Source: CAJXCL01 sp036011265
Lineage (GTDB): Bacteria; Nitrospinota; Nitrospinia; CAJXCL01
Assembly (NCBI GenBank): GCA_036011265.1
Contig: DASCNB010000201.1
Location: 1-36,192, forward strand
Direction: 5' to 3'
DNA: 36,192 nt
Shown here: positions 8,145 to 15,177 of the stretch, piece by piece
Numbering within the stretch: position 1 is the first letter of the stretch
Layout: every line of letters starts with the position of its first letter
Position numbers and translations under genes: made by a program
The notes under the pieces: generated by a model
What the model saw: only the letters and a program-made list of their open reading frames with translations
What the model was told of the DNA's origin: nothing
Database searches by the model: none

Positions 8145-11100
8145 TTACGGTTGTTCCGTATCAAGCTTCACTAGATTGGCTTTTGGAGACGACGAATTGT
8201 CATTGATCATTGCTTCCAAGAGGCCCTGTCGAGCGACTATTGCTGAAATGGCTTCCTTAAGTTGGGTGTTTTCAGTCTTGAGGACCTCTAATTTTACCAG
8301 TTCTTCTTTAAGCGAGGCATTATCCGCCCTTGCGCTTTCATTCTCAGTCTTAAGTTCCTGTATAGCTTTAACCATTAGCGGAATGAACTCGTTGTATTTC
8401 AGGCCTTTGGTCTGCTCTTCATCATCTTGAGTCAATACAGCATCCGGTAAGACTTTCTCTACTTCCTGGGCTACAAAACCAATTTGAGTTCCTTCCATCC
8501 CACTATCAACCGGTTTTTTCCACTCGTATGTAACGGGCCGAAGATTAGCCATTATACTCAACGCACTGTCAGTAATAGACCGCACATTTTTCTTGTGACG
8601 AATATCAGAAAGTGCGCCAGCAGCGCCGGTAGCATATGCTGATCCCTCCACCCATAACGTGTGACCAGAGTATTCTGATCTGCCGATGGCGACGTCGTCA
8701 AATGTATGTATAACTGGGTTAGGGTATGTATACGGTTGCACACCAAAATTAGTATCCCAATCAGAGACAGCCATATCGAGCTGGGACTCACCTTGAGAAT
8801 TCGACAATGACAAAAGGAAAGACCCTGGAATTGTAGGAGGAAGCTCGACAATGACCTGTTCACCGATCGGATCGCCGCCTGGAATTGTCCCCAGCACAGA
8901 ATCGTAAGTATCTCCCACAAAATCCATGGAAAGAACAGTAAGAGGTATCTCACCAAAGACGATGATCGGTTCATTGCCATCATGGAGGTTTACACCCATG
9001 ATTTCAATAGCATCCTGGCCTTCATAGGTGGTTTCCATTGCTCCTGTAATATAAACGCCGTCCGCACTGTCCATTTCATCACCCGTTCCGATGTAGGCTA
9101 CCGGGCCTTGAGGACCCTCCGGACCCTGCGGGCCTGCCGGTCCCGCTGGACCTTCCGGACCACCTGCCGGTCCCGCCGGACCTTGCAGTCCAGTGGGATC
9201 GCCAACCCATTGTCCATTGCTGTCGATAACGGTGGTCCCATTAATTGCCACATCTCCGGCTACATCCAGCATGGCTGCTGGAAGCGATATGCCGATGCCG
9301 ACGCCAGAAGCTTGAAGAGACAACGGTTTTGGTCCTACACCTTGAAGATGTGCAGCAATCTTCCCATAACCTCCACCAGCATCCTCATAGCCTAAAACCA
9401 GAATTTTGTCTTGATCACCTGCACCGAGTCTAAGTTGTGATCCATTTCCATCGCCAACAACTGTAAGAGTAGACAATGGATTTGACGTACCGATGCCGAC
9501 ATTGCCCTGATTATAATATGTTTTCAAACCATTTAATTCCCATACAGAGGACGTTGGATTGTCCAGAATAGGATTGTCCGGTGCAGTAACAGTGATATCT
9601 AAATGAGAATCACCTTGAGAATTCGACAAAGACAAAGGGAAAGACCCTGGAGTAGAATCTGGATGCTCGACAAAGATTACTTCACCAATCGGATCGCCGC
9701 CTGGAATTGTCCCTAATACAGAATCGTAAGTATCTCCCACGAAATCCAGGGAAAGAACAGTAAGAGACGTTCCGCCAAACATGATCACCGGGTCAACTCC
9801 CTGATGGAGATTTATGCCATTTATTTCAATAGCGTCTTGACCATTATAGGTGGTTTGCATTGCTCCTGTAATATAAACGCCATCCGCGCTGTCTATTATA
9901 CTCTTAGCGGCAGTTGACTGTATGCTGCCATCTGAGAAAATTATTTCATCTTCAGTAAGAACAAGTGAATTCGCACCCACATGCAACGTACCGGTAATTT
10001 TTGCGTTACCTTCAACGTGCAGCTTTTCCTCAGGACTCGTTGTGCCAAGGCCGACGTTTCCCTGAGTAAAATATGTGTCCGAACCATCCGATTCAAATGG
10101 ACCTGCCGGGCCCTGTTCGCCCTGTGGTCCTTGAGGACCTTCAGCACCTGCCGGTCCCGCCGGACCCTGCAATCCCATAGCCCCTGCAATACCTTGCGGA
10201 CCTTGCGCGCCATCAGCACCATCTATGCCATCTAAGCCAGCTGTCCCTTGAGGACCTACTGCGCCATTCAGTCCGGCTATGCCTTGAGGCCCTTGTGGTC
10301 CTGGAAGACCCTGAATTCCCTGTTCACCCTGCAGACCTTGTGCACCGTCAGCGCCGTCTAAACCAGCTACACCCTGCGGCCCTTGATCTCCGGTATCTCC
10401 TTTCGGACCTTGTGCTCCATCAGTGCCATCGGCTCCTGCCGGTCCCGCCGGACCTGCAAGACCCTGTATTCCTTGTTCGCCTTGAAGACCCTGCGGGCCT
10501 GTTGCACCGTCAGCTCCATCCAGGCCAGCAATACCCTGTGGACCTTGTGGTCCTACTGCTCCATCTGTACCATCAGCGCCTGTTGGTCCTGCCGGACCTG
10601 CAACACCCTGGATTCCCTGATCACCCTTGTCTCCTTTTTCTCCTGGTAATCCTTGAGGTCCTTGTAGACCCTGTTCGCCTTGAAGACCCTGTGGTCCTGT
10701 TGCACCGTCAGCCCCTGCTGTACCTGCCAGACCTTGAATACCTTGATCACCCTTATCTCCCTGCAAACCTTGAGGCCCTTGTGCTCCATCAGCCCCAGCT
10801 GATCCAGCCGGACCTACCGGACCAATTGCACCATCAGCGCCTGCTAACCCAGCTACACCCTGCGGCCCTTGATCTCCGGTATCTCCTTTCGGACCTTGTG
10901 CTCCATCAGTGCCATCGGCTCCTGCTGATCCCGCCGGACCTGCAACACCTTGAACTCCCTGATCACCTTGAGGACCTGCTGCACCATCGGCCCCTGCCGG
11001 TCCTGCCAAACCCTGAATACCCTGATCACCCTTATCTCCTTTTGGTCCCTCTATACCTTGCTCACCTTGCGGACCTTGAGGTCCTGTTGCGCCATCTGCA

Positions 11101-11741
11101 CCGTCTAAACCAGCGATGCCTTGTATTCCTTGTTCACCTTGAGGTCCTTGTGCGCCATCAGCGCCCGGTAGTCCAGCAATACCTTGAGATCCTTGTTCTC
11201 CGGTATCACCCTTCGGACCTGTTGCACCATCAGCACCTGCTATACCTTGAAGGCCTTGTTCACCTTGAATACCCTGTTCACCTTTATCTCCTTTGGGTCC
11301 CTCTGATCCTACTGCACCGTCAGCACCTGCTAAACCCTGTGGACCTGCCGGACCCTGTGGCCCTGTCGGGCCTGTTGGTCCAGCAATTCCTTGCGGCCCC
11401 TGTTCTCCGGTATCCCCCTTCGGGCCCTCTGGACCCTGAGGTCCGGTTTCACCCTGTGGACCTTGTGGTCCTTCCGGGCCTTCGGATCCGGGAGTTGGCT
11501 CCATCTCATTGATCTGACTCTGCAAATCTCCAATCTTTCGGTTCAATTTAGCGATTTGTTGTGGAATACCTTTGCCCTTCTTCTTCTTTTTTTTCCTCTT
11601 CTTTTTATCATCATCGTCAGCAGCGTATGCCATACTAGACAACACAGGGTTGTCGTTGAGCGATATGCCTCCCCAGCCGGCAAAGAGGAATACAAAGGTA
11701 ATACTGAAAATTATTAATAACTTTGCTGATAATCGATTCAT
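8145..11741 (-). CDS. Secreted collagen-like repeat protein with IPT-like duplicates and C-terminal S74 chaperone domain
   Basis: 1198 residues. A signal peptide (1-40, ending AYA) is followed by an acid/lysine patch (ADDDDKKKRKKKKKKGKG) and a short heptad-like segment (60-80). About 150 uninterrupted Gly-X-Y triplets follow (about 85-545), with a shorter block near 850-880. Tail-fibre-like strands (QGNVGLGTTSPEEKLHVEG) are present. Two homologous domains of about 100 residues, near 616-715 and 885-985, read like IPT/TIG folds (IEINGINLH, then SFPLSLSNSQG). The C-terminus has SDIRHKKNVRSI (near 1042), the Ser...Lys signature of peptidase S74/endosialidase-type intramolecular chaperones, then a coiled coil (about 1130-1175). 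S74 domains trimerise fibres and then cut themselves off. The likely product is a trimeric surface fibre. The start is backed by AAGGAG 8 nt upstream. Triplet DNA is repetitive and probably length-variable. Confidence 0.9.
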   Translation of the reverse strand: MNRLSAKLLIIFSITFVFLFAGWGGISLNDNPVLSSMAYAADDDDKKKRKKKKKKGKGIPQQIAKLNRKIGDLQSQINEMEPTPGSEGPEGPQGPQGETGPQGPEGPKGDTGEQGPQGIAGPTGPTGPQGPAGPQGLAGADGAVGSEGPKGDKGEQGIQGEQGLQGIAGADGATGPKGDTGEQGSQGIAGLPGADGAQGPQGEQGIQGIAGLDGADGATGPQGPQGEQGIEGPKGDKGDQGIQGLAGPAGADGAAGPQGDQGVQGVAGPAGSAGADGTDGAQGPKGDTGDQGPQGVAGLAGADGAIGPVGPAGSAGADGAQGPQGLQGDKGDQGIQGLAGTAGADGATGPQGLQGEQGLQGPQGLPGEKGDKGDQGIQGVAGPAGPTGADGTDGAVGPQGPQGIAGLDGADGATGPQGLQGEQGIQGLAGPAGPAGADGTDGAQGPKGDTGDQGPQGVAGLDGADGAQGLQGEQGIQGLPGPQGPQGIAGLNGAVGPQGTAGLDGIDGADGAQGPQGIAGAMGLQGPAGPAGAEGPQGPQGEQGPAGPFESDGSDTYFTQGNVGLGTTSPEEKLHVEGNAKITGTLHVGANSLVLTEDEIIFSDGSIQSTAAKSIIDSADGVYITGAMQTTYNGQDAIEINGINLHQGVDPVIMFGGTSLTVLSLDFVGDTYDSVLGTIPGGDPIGEVIFVEHPDSTPGSFPLSLSNSQGDSHLDITVTAPDNPILDNPTSSVWELNGLKTYYNQGNVGIGTSNPLSTLTVVGDGNGSQLRLGAGDQDKILVLGYEDAGGGYGKIAAHLQGVGPKPLSLQASGVGIGISLPAAMLDVAGDVAINGTTVIDSNGQWVGDPTGLQGPAGPAGGPEGPAGPAGPQGPEGPQGPVAYIGTGDEMDSADGVYITGAMETTYEGQDAIEIMGVNLHDGNEPIIVFGEIPLTVLSMDFVGDTYDSVLGTIPGGDPIGEQVIVELPPTIPGSFLLSLSNSQGESQLDMAVSDWDTNFGVQPYTYPNPVIHTFDDVAIGRSEYSGHTLWVEGSAYATGAAGALSDIRHKKNVRSITDSALSIMANLRPVTYEWKKPVDSGMEGTQIGFVAQEVEKVLPDAVLTQDDEEQTKGLKYNEFIPLMVKAIQELKTENESARADNASLKEELVKLEVLKTENTQLKEAISAIVARQGLLEAMINDNSSSPKANLVKLDTEQP
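10363..10439. repeat. 77-bp exact direct repeat within the collagen region, copy 1
   Basis: Identical to 10849-10925 and in the same reading frame (spacing 486 bp, 162 codons). It encodes part of a Gly-X-Y block containing the KGDTGDQGPQGVAG segment. Exact identity inside otherwise diverged triplets suggests recent duplication or gene conversion. Confidence 0.85.
10849..10925. repeat. 77-bp exact direct repeat within the collagen region, copy 2
   Basis: Partner of 10363-10439. Recombination between the copies would delete or duplicate 162 codons without shifting the frame, so fibre length could vary between strains. Confidence 0.85.
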
Positions 11742-11800
11742 GCTCTTCTCCTTTCATTTAGAAATTGTCAAAATTATTTCTCAATCTTACGTGTCATATT

Positions 11801-12601
11801 TTATAAGCCGTTGGCTTCCAGGAACCTCTTATAGATGGGATGGTTTTGCACATGCCGAAACATCGGTCTCTCTGGAGGCAGATATTCCATCTCTTCGCCG
11901 TACTTCTCCCTGATCTCCTCCGGCAGTTCAACGTGCTTTGAATGCAAAAATCTCAGGACTTCCGGGTCATGCCGGATATGTGGTGGAAGCTTGTAAAAGG
12001 AATTATTCACTGGTTTCTGAGTTATCTTAATCCCCGGGTTATAAAAGGACTTGGATAAGGTTTGAACTGCTCGGCTTGTTGACGTTTGCATTACCTTTTT
12101 CGTGCGGTCAGACAGCGAAGTGTTTACTGTTCCCGTTGATTGTGAGGTAGTTACATTATATTGTCTCTCCCCGAAAATTCAAATCCGGCTCTTCGCCAAG
12201 TCCTCCGACCAAATTTGCATTGTGTTGTAGTCGCTGAGAAGTTGTTTTACTGCCGATTTCCAGTTGTTTGTTTTTGAAGGAGAGTAAACTGTTTCATCGC
12301 TCACGCTGTTTGCTAAAATGAAGGTTATTCCTGTTTCTGAAGAAATATCCTTTAAAACCTCTTCTAATGGTAAAAAACCATTGTATTGGATAGTTCTTGA
12401 ATCTGTTATTCCCACAAACGACGTTGCTTTTCGAAATAGCTTAGAAAACAAACCGGGTTTGGAAGCTGATCTGTTTTGGATTGGGTGCTGAAATGTTGTG
12501 GAACCAGAGCGGGCTTTATTATTGCGTGATTCTGCTATGGCAAATGAATAGGCCCCAAAAATAAGGGCAAAGATAGTTTGAGCGAAAATGAATTTCTTCA
12601 T
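11801..12601 (-). pseudogene. Secreted protein with secretin/STN-like domain, interrupted by an in-frame TGA
   Basis: From the ATG at 12601 a 140-residue product reads through a signal peptide (about 1-23, ending AIA) and an STN-like domain (PLEEVLKDISSETGITFIL, then WKSAVKQLLSDYNTMQIW), as in secretin and TonB N-termini. It stops at a TGA at 12181-12179 right after LAKSRI. The same frame then continues open for another 126 codons with no further stop: IFGERQYNVTTSQS leads into a proline-rich, charged tail containing LPPHIRHDPEVLRFLHSK and ending FLEANGL at 11801. The domain boundary is natural across the stop (IW...SRI[stop]IFGER), so one substitution from TGG or CGA explains it. The intact protein would be about 266 residues. 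Alternatives are a sequencing error or two separate short proteins. It lies 59 nt upstream of the collagen-like gene on the same strand. Confidence 0.7.
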
Positions 12602-12837
12602 ATTATTTTCACACGTCTTCTCTTATCTAAAACTTTGTAAAACATTTGCTAAGTAAGCACAGCTTAGTCCTACCAAATATTTTTACCACTGAGAATGTTT
12701 ATTTTGTACTGACAGAACCCCTGGTTACTTCATTTACCTTGGCCAGTAATACATATATGTTACATAAAGTATCACAACAGATGCTCTTTTATGGTTGGAG
12801 ATATTACACAAAATGAGCTTATTTTGCAAGCAAGGAT

Positions 12838-12877
12838 GTTACATTTTTTTGTAACCTATGTTACAAAAAAACGTAAC
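12838..12877. promoter_or_regulatory. 40-nt near-perfect palindrome built from GTTAC/GTAAC half-sites
   Basis: The left arm GTTACATTTTTTTGTAAC and the right arm are reverse complements at 17 of 18 positions around a CTAT centre. Four pentamers alternate as GTTAC-N8-GTAAC-N4-GTTAC-N8-GTAAC. The element lies in the 486-nt gap between the Crp/Fnr gene (3' side) and the broken secretin-like gene. Nothing else coding was seen in that gap. A cruciform or paired regulator binding is plausible. Confidence 0.6.
12850..12865. promoter_or_regulatory. Candidate Crp/Fnr-type operator, TGTAAC-N4-GTTACA
   Basis: This central part of the 40-nt palindrome has the 16-bp geometry of Crp/Fnr sites (5-6-5 half-sites). 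It matches 13862-13877 in all twelve symmetric positions, while the four central bases differ. It is 249 nt upstream of the start of the broken secretin-like gene, which precedes the collagen-like gene. Confidence 0.6.
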
Positions 12878-13087
12878 CTAAATTAGAAAGAATCCAGGAT
12901 GTCGACTCTTAGGAGAGAAGCTTCCTGCTACATAAAACAATCCTTTTATCAACTACTTATGAGTTGATAATTGAAAAAGGATGTTTATATCTGCATTGTC
13001 TGCTTCGATTGGGGTGAAACTGCTCTCTCTTATTGGGGATTTAAATTCAGGCGAGGCATCGAAAACCCAGGAAAGACTATTGGAGAA

Positions 13088-13771
13088 TCAGAGAACTTCT
13101 CTTTTCAAGATGGCTTCGTCAAAAATGGTAATTTTTTTTCCTTCTATTTTAAGACAACCCCTGATTTGAAATTCATTGAGAATACGACTTAAAGTCATTC
13201 TCGTGATACCGGACATGGAAGCCATTTCCTGGCGGGATAGAGGAAGATCCAGAATGATTTGATTGTTATCTTTTACTCCTTTAACTTCTATCAGATCCAG
13301 CAAAATTTTTGCGACTTTTCCGTAAGCGTCGAAGAATGAAAGGTTGGCTACTTTTTCATTAGTTTTTCTTAATCGTCGACAAAGAATAGCCACCATGTTA
13401 AGAACAATATCCGTATGTTCTTTAATTAAATTAATGAATTTTTCCCGGTGGATGAGGAATGCTATTGTATCTTCAATAGCTGACACAGTGGCAGATCTGA
13501 ACACACCGTCTACGAGCGACATTTCTCCGAAATAATCATTTTCACATAATATATTCAGGATTGATTCTTTACCATCAGAATCGTTTAAAGCGATTTTTAC
13601 TGAACCGCTTATTATTATAAAGAGGACATTCCCAGGGTCACCCTCGTGAAAAATTATTTCGTTCTTCCTGTATTGTTTTTTATTAGCAATAAGAAGAAGT
13701 TCATTAAGATGTTCTTCTTTTAATGATGAGAAGATCGGTATCTCGGTGAGAGTGTTTATTATAGACTTCAT
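13088..13771 (-). CDS. Crp/Fnr-family transcriptional regulator
   Basis: 227 residues. The N-terminal cyclic-nucleotide-binding-type beta-roll is clear (about 10-125): NEIIFHEGDPGNVLFIIISG, then DYFGEMSLVDGVFRSATVSA. A dimerisation helix follows, then a C-terminal winged helix (about 170-215) with LPLSRQEMASMSGITRMTLS and LKIEGKKITIFDE. The beta-roll has no N-terminal Fnr-type cysteine cluster, so an Fe-S oxygen sensor is unlikely. The ligand could be a nucleotide, haem or none. The recognition helix (SRQEMASMSGITRMTLSRIL) matches the usual E-x3-R-like pattern only loosely. A palindromic candidate operator lies 91 nt upstream of its start and a second lies beyond its 3' end, so autoregulation is likely. 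Confidence 0.93.
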   Translation of the reverse strand: MKSIINTLTEIPIFSSLKEEHLNELLLIANKKQYRKNEIIFHEGDPGNVLFIIISGSVKIALNDSDGKESILNILCENDYFGEMSLVDGVFRSATVSAIEDTIAFLIHREKFINLIKEHTDIVLNMVAILCRRLRKTNEKVANLSFFDAYGKVAKILLDLIEVKGVKDNNQIILDLPLSRQEMASMSGITRMTLSRILNEFQIRGCLKIEGKKITIFDEAILKREVL

Positions 13772-13861
13772 TTCAAATGTATTTTATTAAAAAAACAATA
13801 TTTTTAAAAGTAATAATACCTAATAAAATAAAGTAATAAAAGCTTATATGTTACGTTATTT

Positions 13862-13877
13862 TGTAACATAAGTTACA
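13862..13877. promoter_or_regulatory. Candidate Crp/Fnr-type operator upstream of the regulator gene
   Basis: TGTAACATAAGTTACA is a perfect TGTAAC-N4-GTTACA palindrome 91 nt upstream of the regulator's start codon. A further GTTAC half-site at 13850-13854, 8 nt from the GTAAC, copies the spacing seen at 12838-12877. It also lies in the divergent gap before the cupredoxin gene, so it could serve both directions. Confidence 0.6.
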
Positions 13878-13963
13878 TAATAAATCTTCTGATTTTGAAT
13901 GTGCTACTCCGCACCGCCTGTTAAGATTTGGGGTGAGTATAAAGCTTATCTTTTTCATGATAC

Positions 13964-14068
13964 CCGAACCCTGGCAACTGGTCCATTGATACCTGACTGC
14001 ATGTTTACTACATCTGTCAGCTATCATCGGTCAGGGTTCGGCTTAATACGCAATGACACGGTCATTGC
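13964..14068. other. Nested stem-loop element (candidate structured RNA or DNA)
   Basis: Three helices can be drawn by hand. P1 pairs CCGAACCCTG (13964-13973) with CAGGGTTCGG (14032-14041), ten perfect pairs. Inside it, P2 pairs TGATAcCTGAC (13987-13997) with GTCAGcTATCA (14016-14026), ten pairs around one C-C mismatch. P3 follows at once: GCAATGAC-ACG-GTCATTGC (14050-14068), eight perfect pairs with a three-base loop. No T-tract follows, so it is not a plain terminator. It lies 180 nt upstream of the cupredoxin start in the divergent gap. A weak reading frame spans it (13899-14159) but has no protein-like features. It could be a leader RNA, a small RNA or a mobile-element end. Confidence 0.5.
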
Positions 14069-14099
14069 ACTTCAGAGGCGTATAGAATCATCCATCAGA

Positions 14100-14150
14100 G
14101 GAAGGTTGTCCCCGAATAGCATTCGCCAGGGGGGCAGGCAGGACAAACAT
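14100..14150 (+). repeat. GGAAGGTTGTCCCC repeat, copy 1
   Basis: A 51-nt segment sharing its two ends (GGAAGGTTGTCCCC and GGACAAACAT) and much of the middle with 17421-17472. The ends contain a short inverted repeat, TTGTCC/GGACAA. It sits between the stem-loop element and the cupredoxin gene. Confidence 0.65.
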
Positions 14151-14247
14151 TTCCCTTGACATCACGAAGATGGAGATCTTGCAATTAGTTGAATTTATGA
14201 TTATATTATTGATAGGGGAGTGTAAATCTTTTTAAGGAATGGAAGTT

Positions 14248-14946
14248 ATGCGAAAAAAAAATAATGTAAGATATTGTCGTTATTTTTATATATTTTTTGT
14301 TGTTGTGGTTACTTTTTTAACAAATACCGGGACAGAGTCAGAGGCCTGTGAAGTTTTTATTAAAATGGAAAATGGCAAGTTCATCCCAAGAACAATTACA
14401 ATTTCGTCGGGAGATAAGGTCACATGGGTTGATGTAGACGACAACACTCATCACACACGGTCTGGAAAAACTAAAAATTCAAATGACTCGGGCAAAATAT
14501 GGCATTCTCCGGTAATGCTCCCCGGAGAGACGTTTTCTCATACTTTCACAAAAGCAGGTGAATACGATTATACATGTCCAATGCACTTCATGGCGAATTA
14601 TGGCGAAAAAGAAGGAATGGTTGGTACAATTATTGTCAAAGATGGTCACAAGGTTAATTATGCTGATTTAAGTAAACCCCGGGTCAGTGCTGATTCTAAA
14701 GCAGACATCTTTTTCCAGGTCAAAGTTTTAAAAGTTGATTACAAAAAGAGAAATTTACAGGTACAACATGCTCATGGGAGAAAGTTTGTATTTCACATAC
14801 CAAAATCAAAAGGTTGGGATGCGACGCTTAAACGGATTTTTCCTGGGCGTGAAATCCAAATCCGGGCTGAACGATCTGAAAAACAATATATTCCAAAACA
14901 AATAGTAATTTCCACTTTACCATTTTTACGAAGTTACGTAAATTAG
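14248..14946 (+). CDS. Secreted cupredoxin (plastocyanin-like) with C-terminal extension
   Basis: 232 residues from the ATG at 14248, preferred over the ATG at 14239 because AAGGA ends 9 nt before it and only 0 nt before the other. The signal peptide covers about 1-33. The type-1 copper site is complete: His69 in the DDNTHHT segment, then Cys110, His113 and Met124 in the run YTCPMHFMANYGEKEGMVG. The cupredoxin domain spans about 34-131. The remaining 100 residues look like a small beta-rich domain (FFQVKVLKVDYKKRNLQVQ, then FPGREIQIRAERS) of unknown role. It probably shuttles electrons or binds copper in the periplasm. It is divergent from the Crp/Fnr gene and separated from it by the operator, the stem-loop element and a repeat. 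Confidence 0.88.
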   Translation: MRKKNNVRYCRYFYIFFVVVVTFLTNTGTESEACEVFIKMENGKFIPRTITISSGDKVTWVDVDDNTHHTRSGKTKNSNDSGKIWHSPVMLPGETFSHTFTKAGEYDYTCPMHFMANYGEKEGMVGTIIVKDGHKVNYADLSKPRVSADSKADIFFQVKVLKVDYKKRNLQVQHAHGRKFVFHIPKSKGWDATLKRIFPGREIQIRAERSEKQYIPKQIVISTLPFLRSYVN

Positions 14947-15177
14947 ACGGTATTGGGGACAGGGAGTACGTCTCGTCAAATGCGCGTTCTGTTCTAACAC
15001 ATCACGATTACCCAGAACTCCTTGTCTTCTACAGAAGATTTCTCACCTGATTATTATGAAAAACGGTTTTGGTCAACAGCCTGTCAAGATTTAACCCTAC
15101 AAACCCTGGCTTGAAGATTTCTTTTATTATTCTTTGAAAGAAGAAGAGAATACAAAAAGGCCATGAAAATCAAGTTG

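Noticed and set aside
10295..11512. Long 405-codon open frame on the plus strand opposite the collagen region
   Set aside because: It is the antisense shadow of Gly-X-Y codons, giving a monotonous Leu/Pro/His-rich product with no start signal.
12179..12181. UGA recoding (alternative code or selenocysteine)
   Set aside because: Other genes, for example prfC, end normally at TGA; no selenocysteine context is visible, so a nonsense mutation or error is simpler.
13899..14159. 86-codon plus-strand frame between the Crp/Fnr and cupredoxin genes
   Set aside because: It runs through the stem-loops and a dispersed repeat, with no protein-like pattern or ribosome-binding site.
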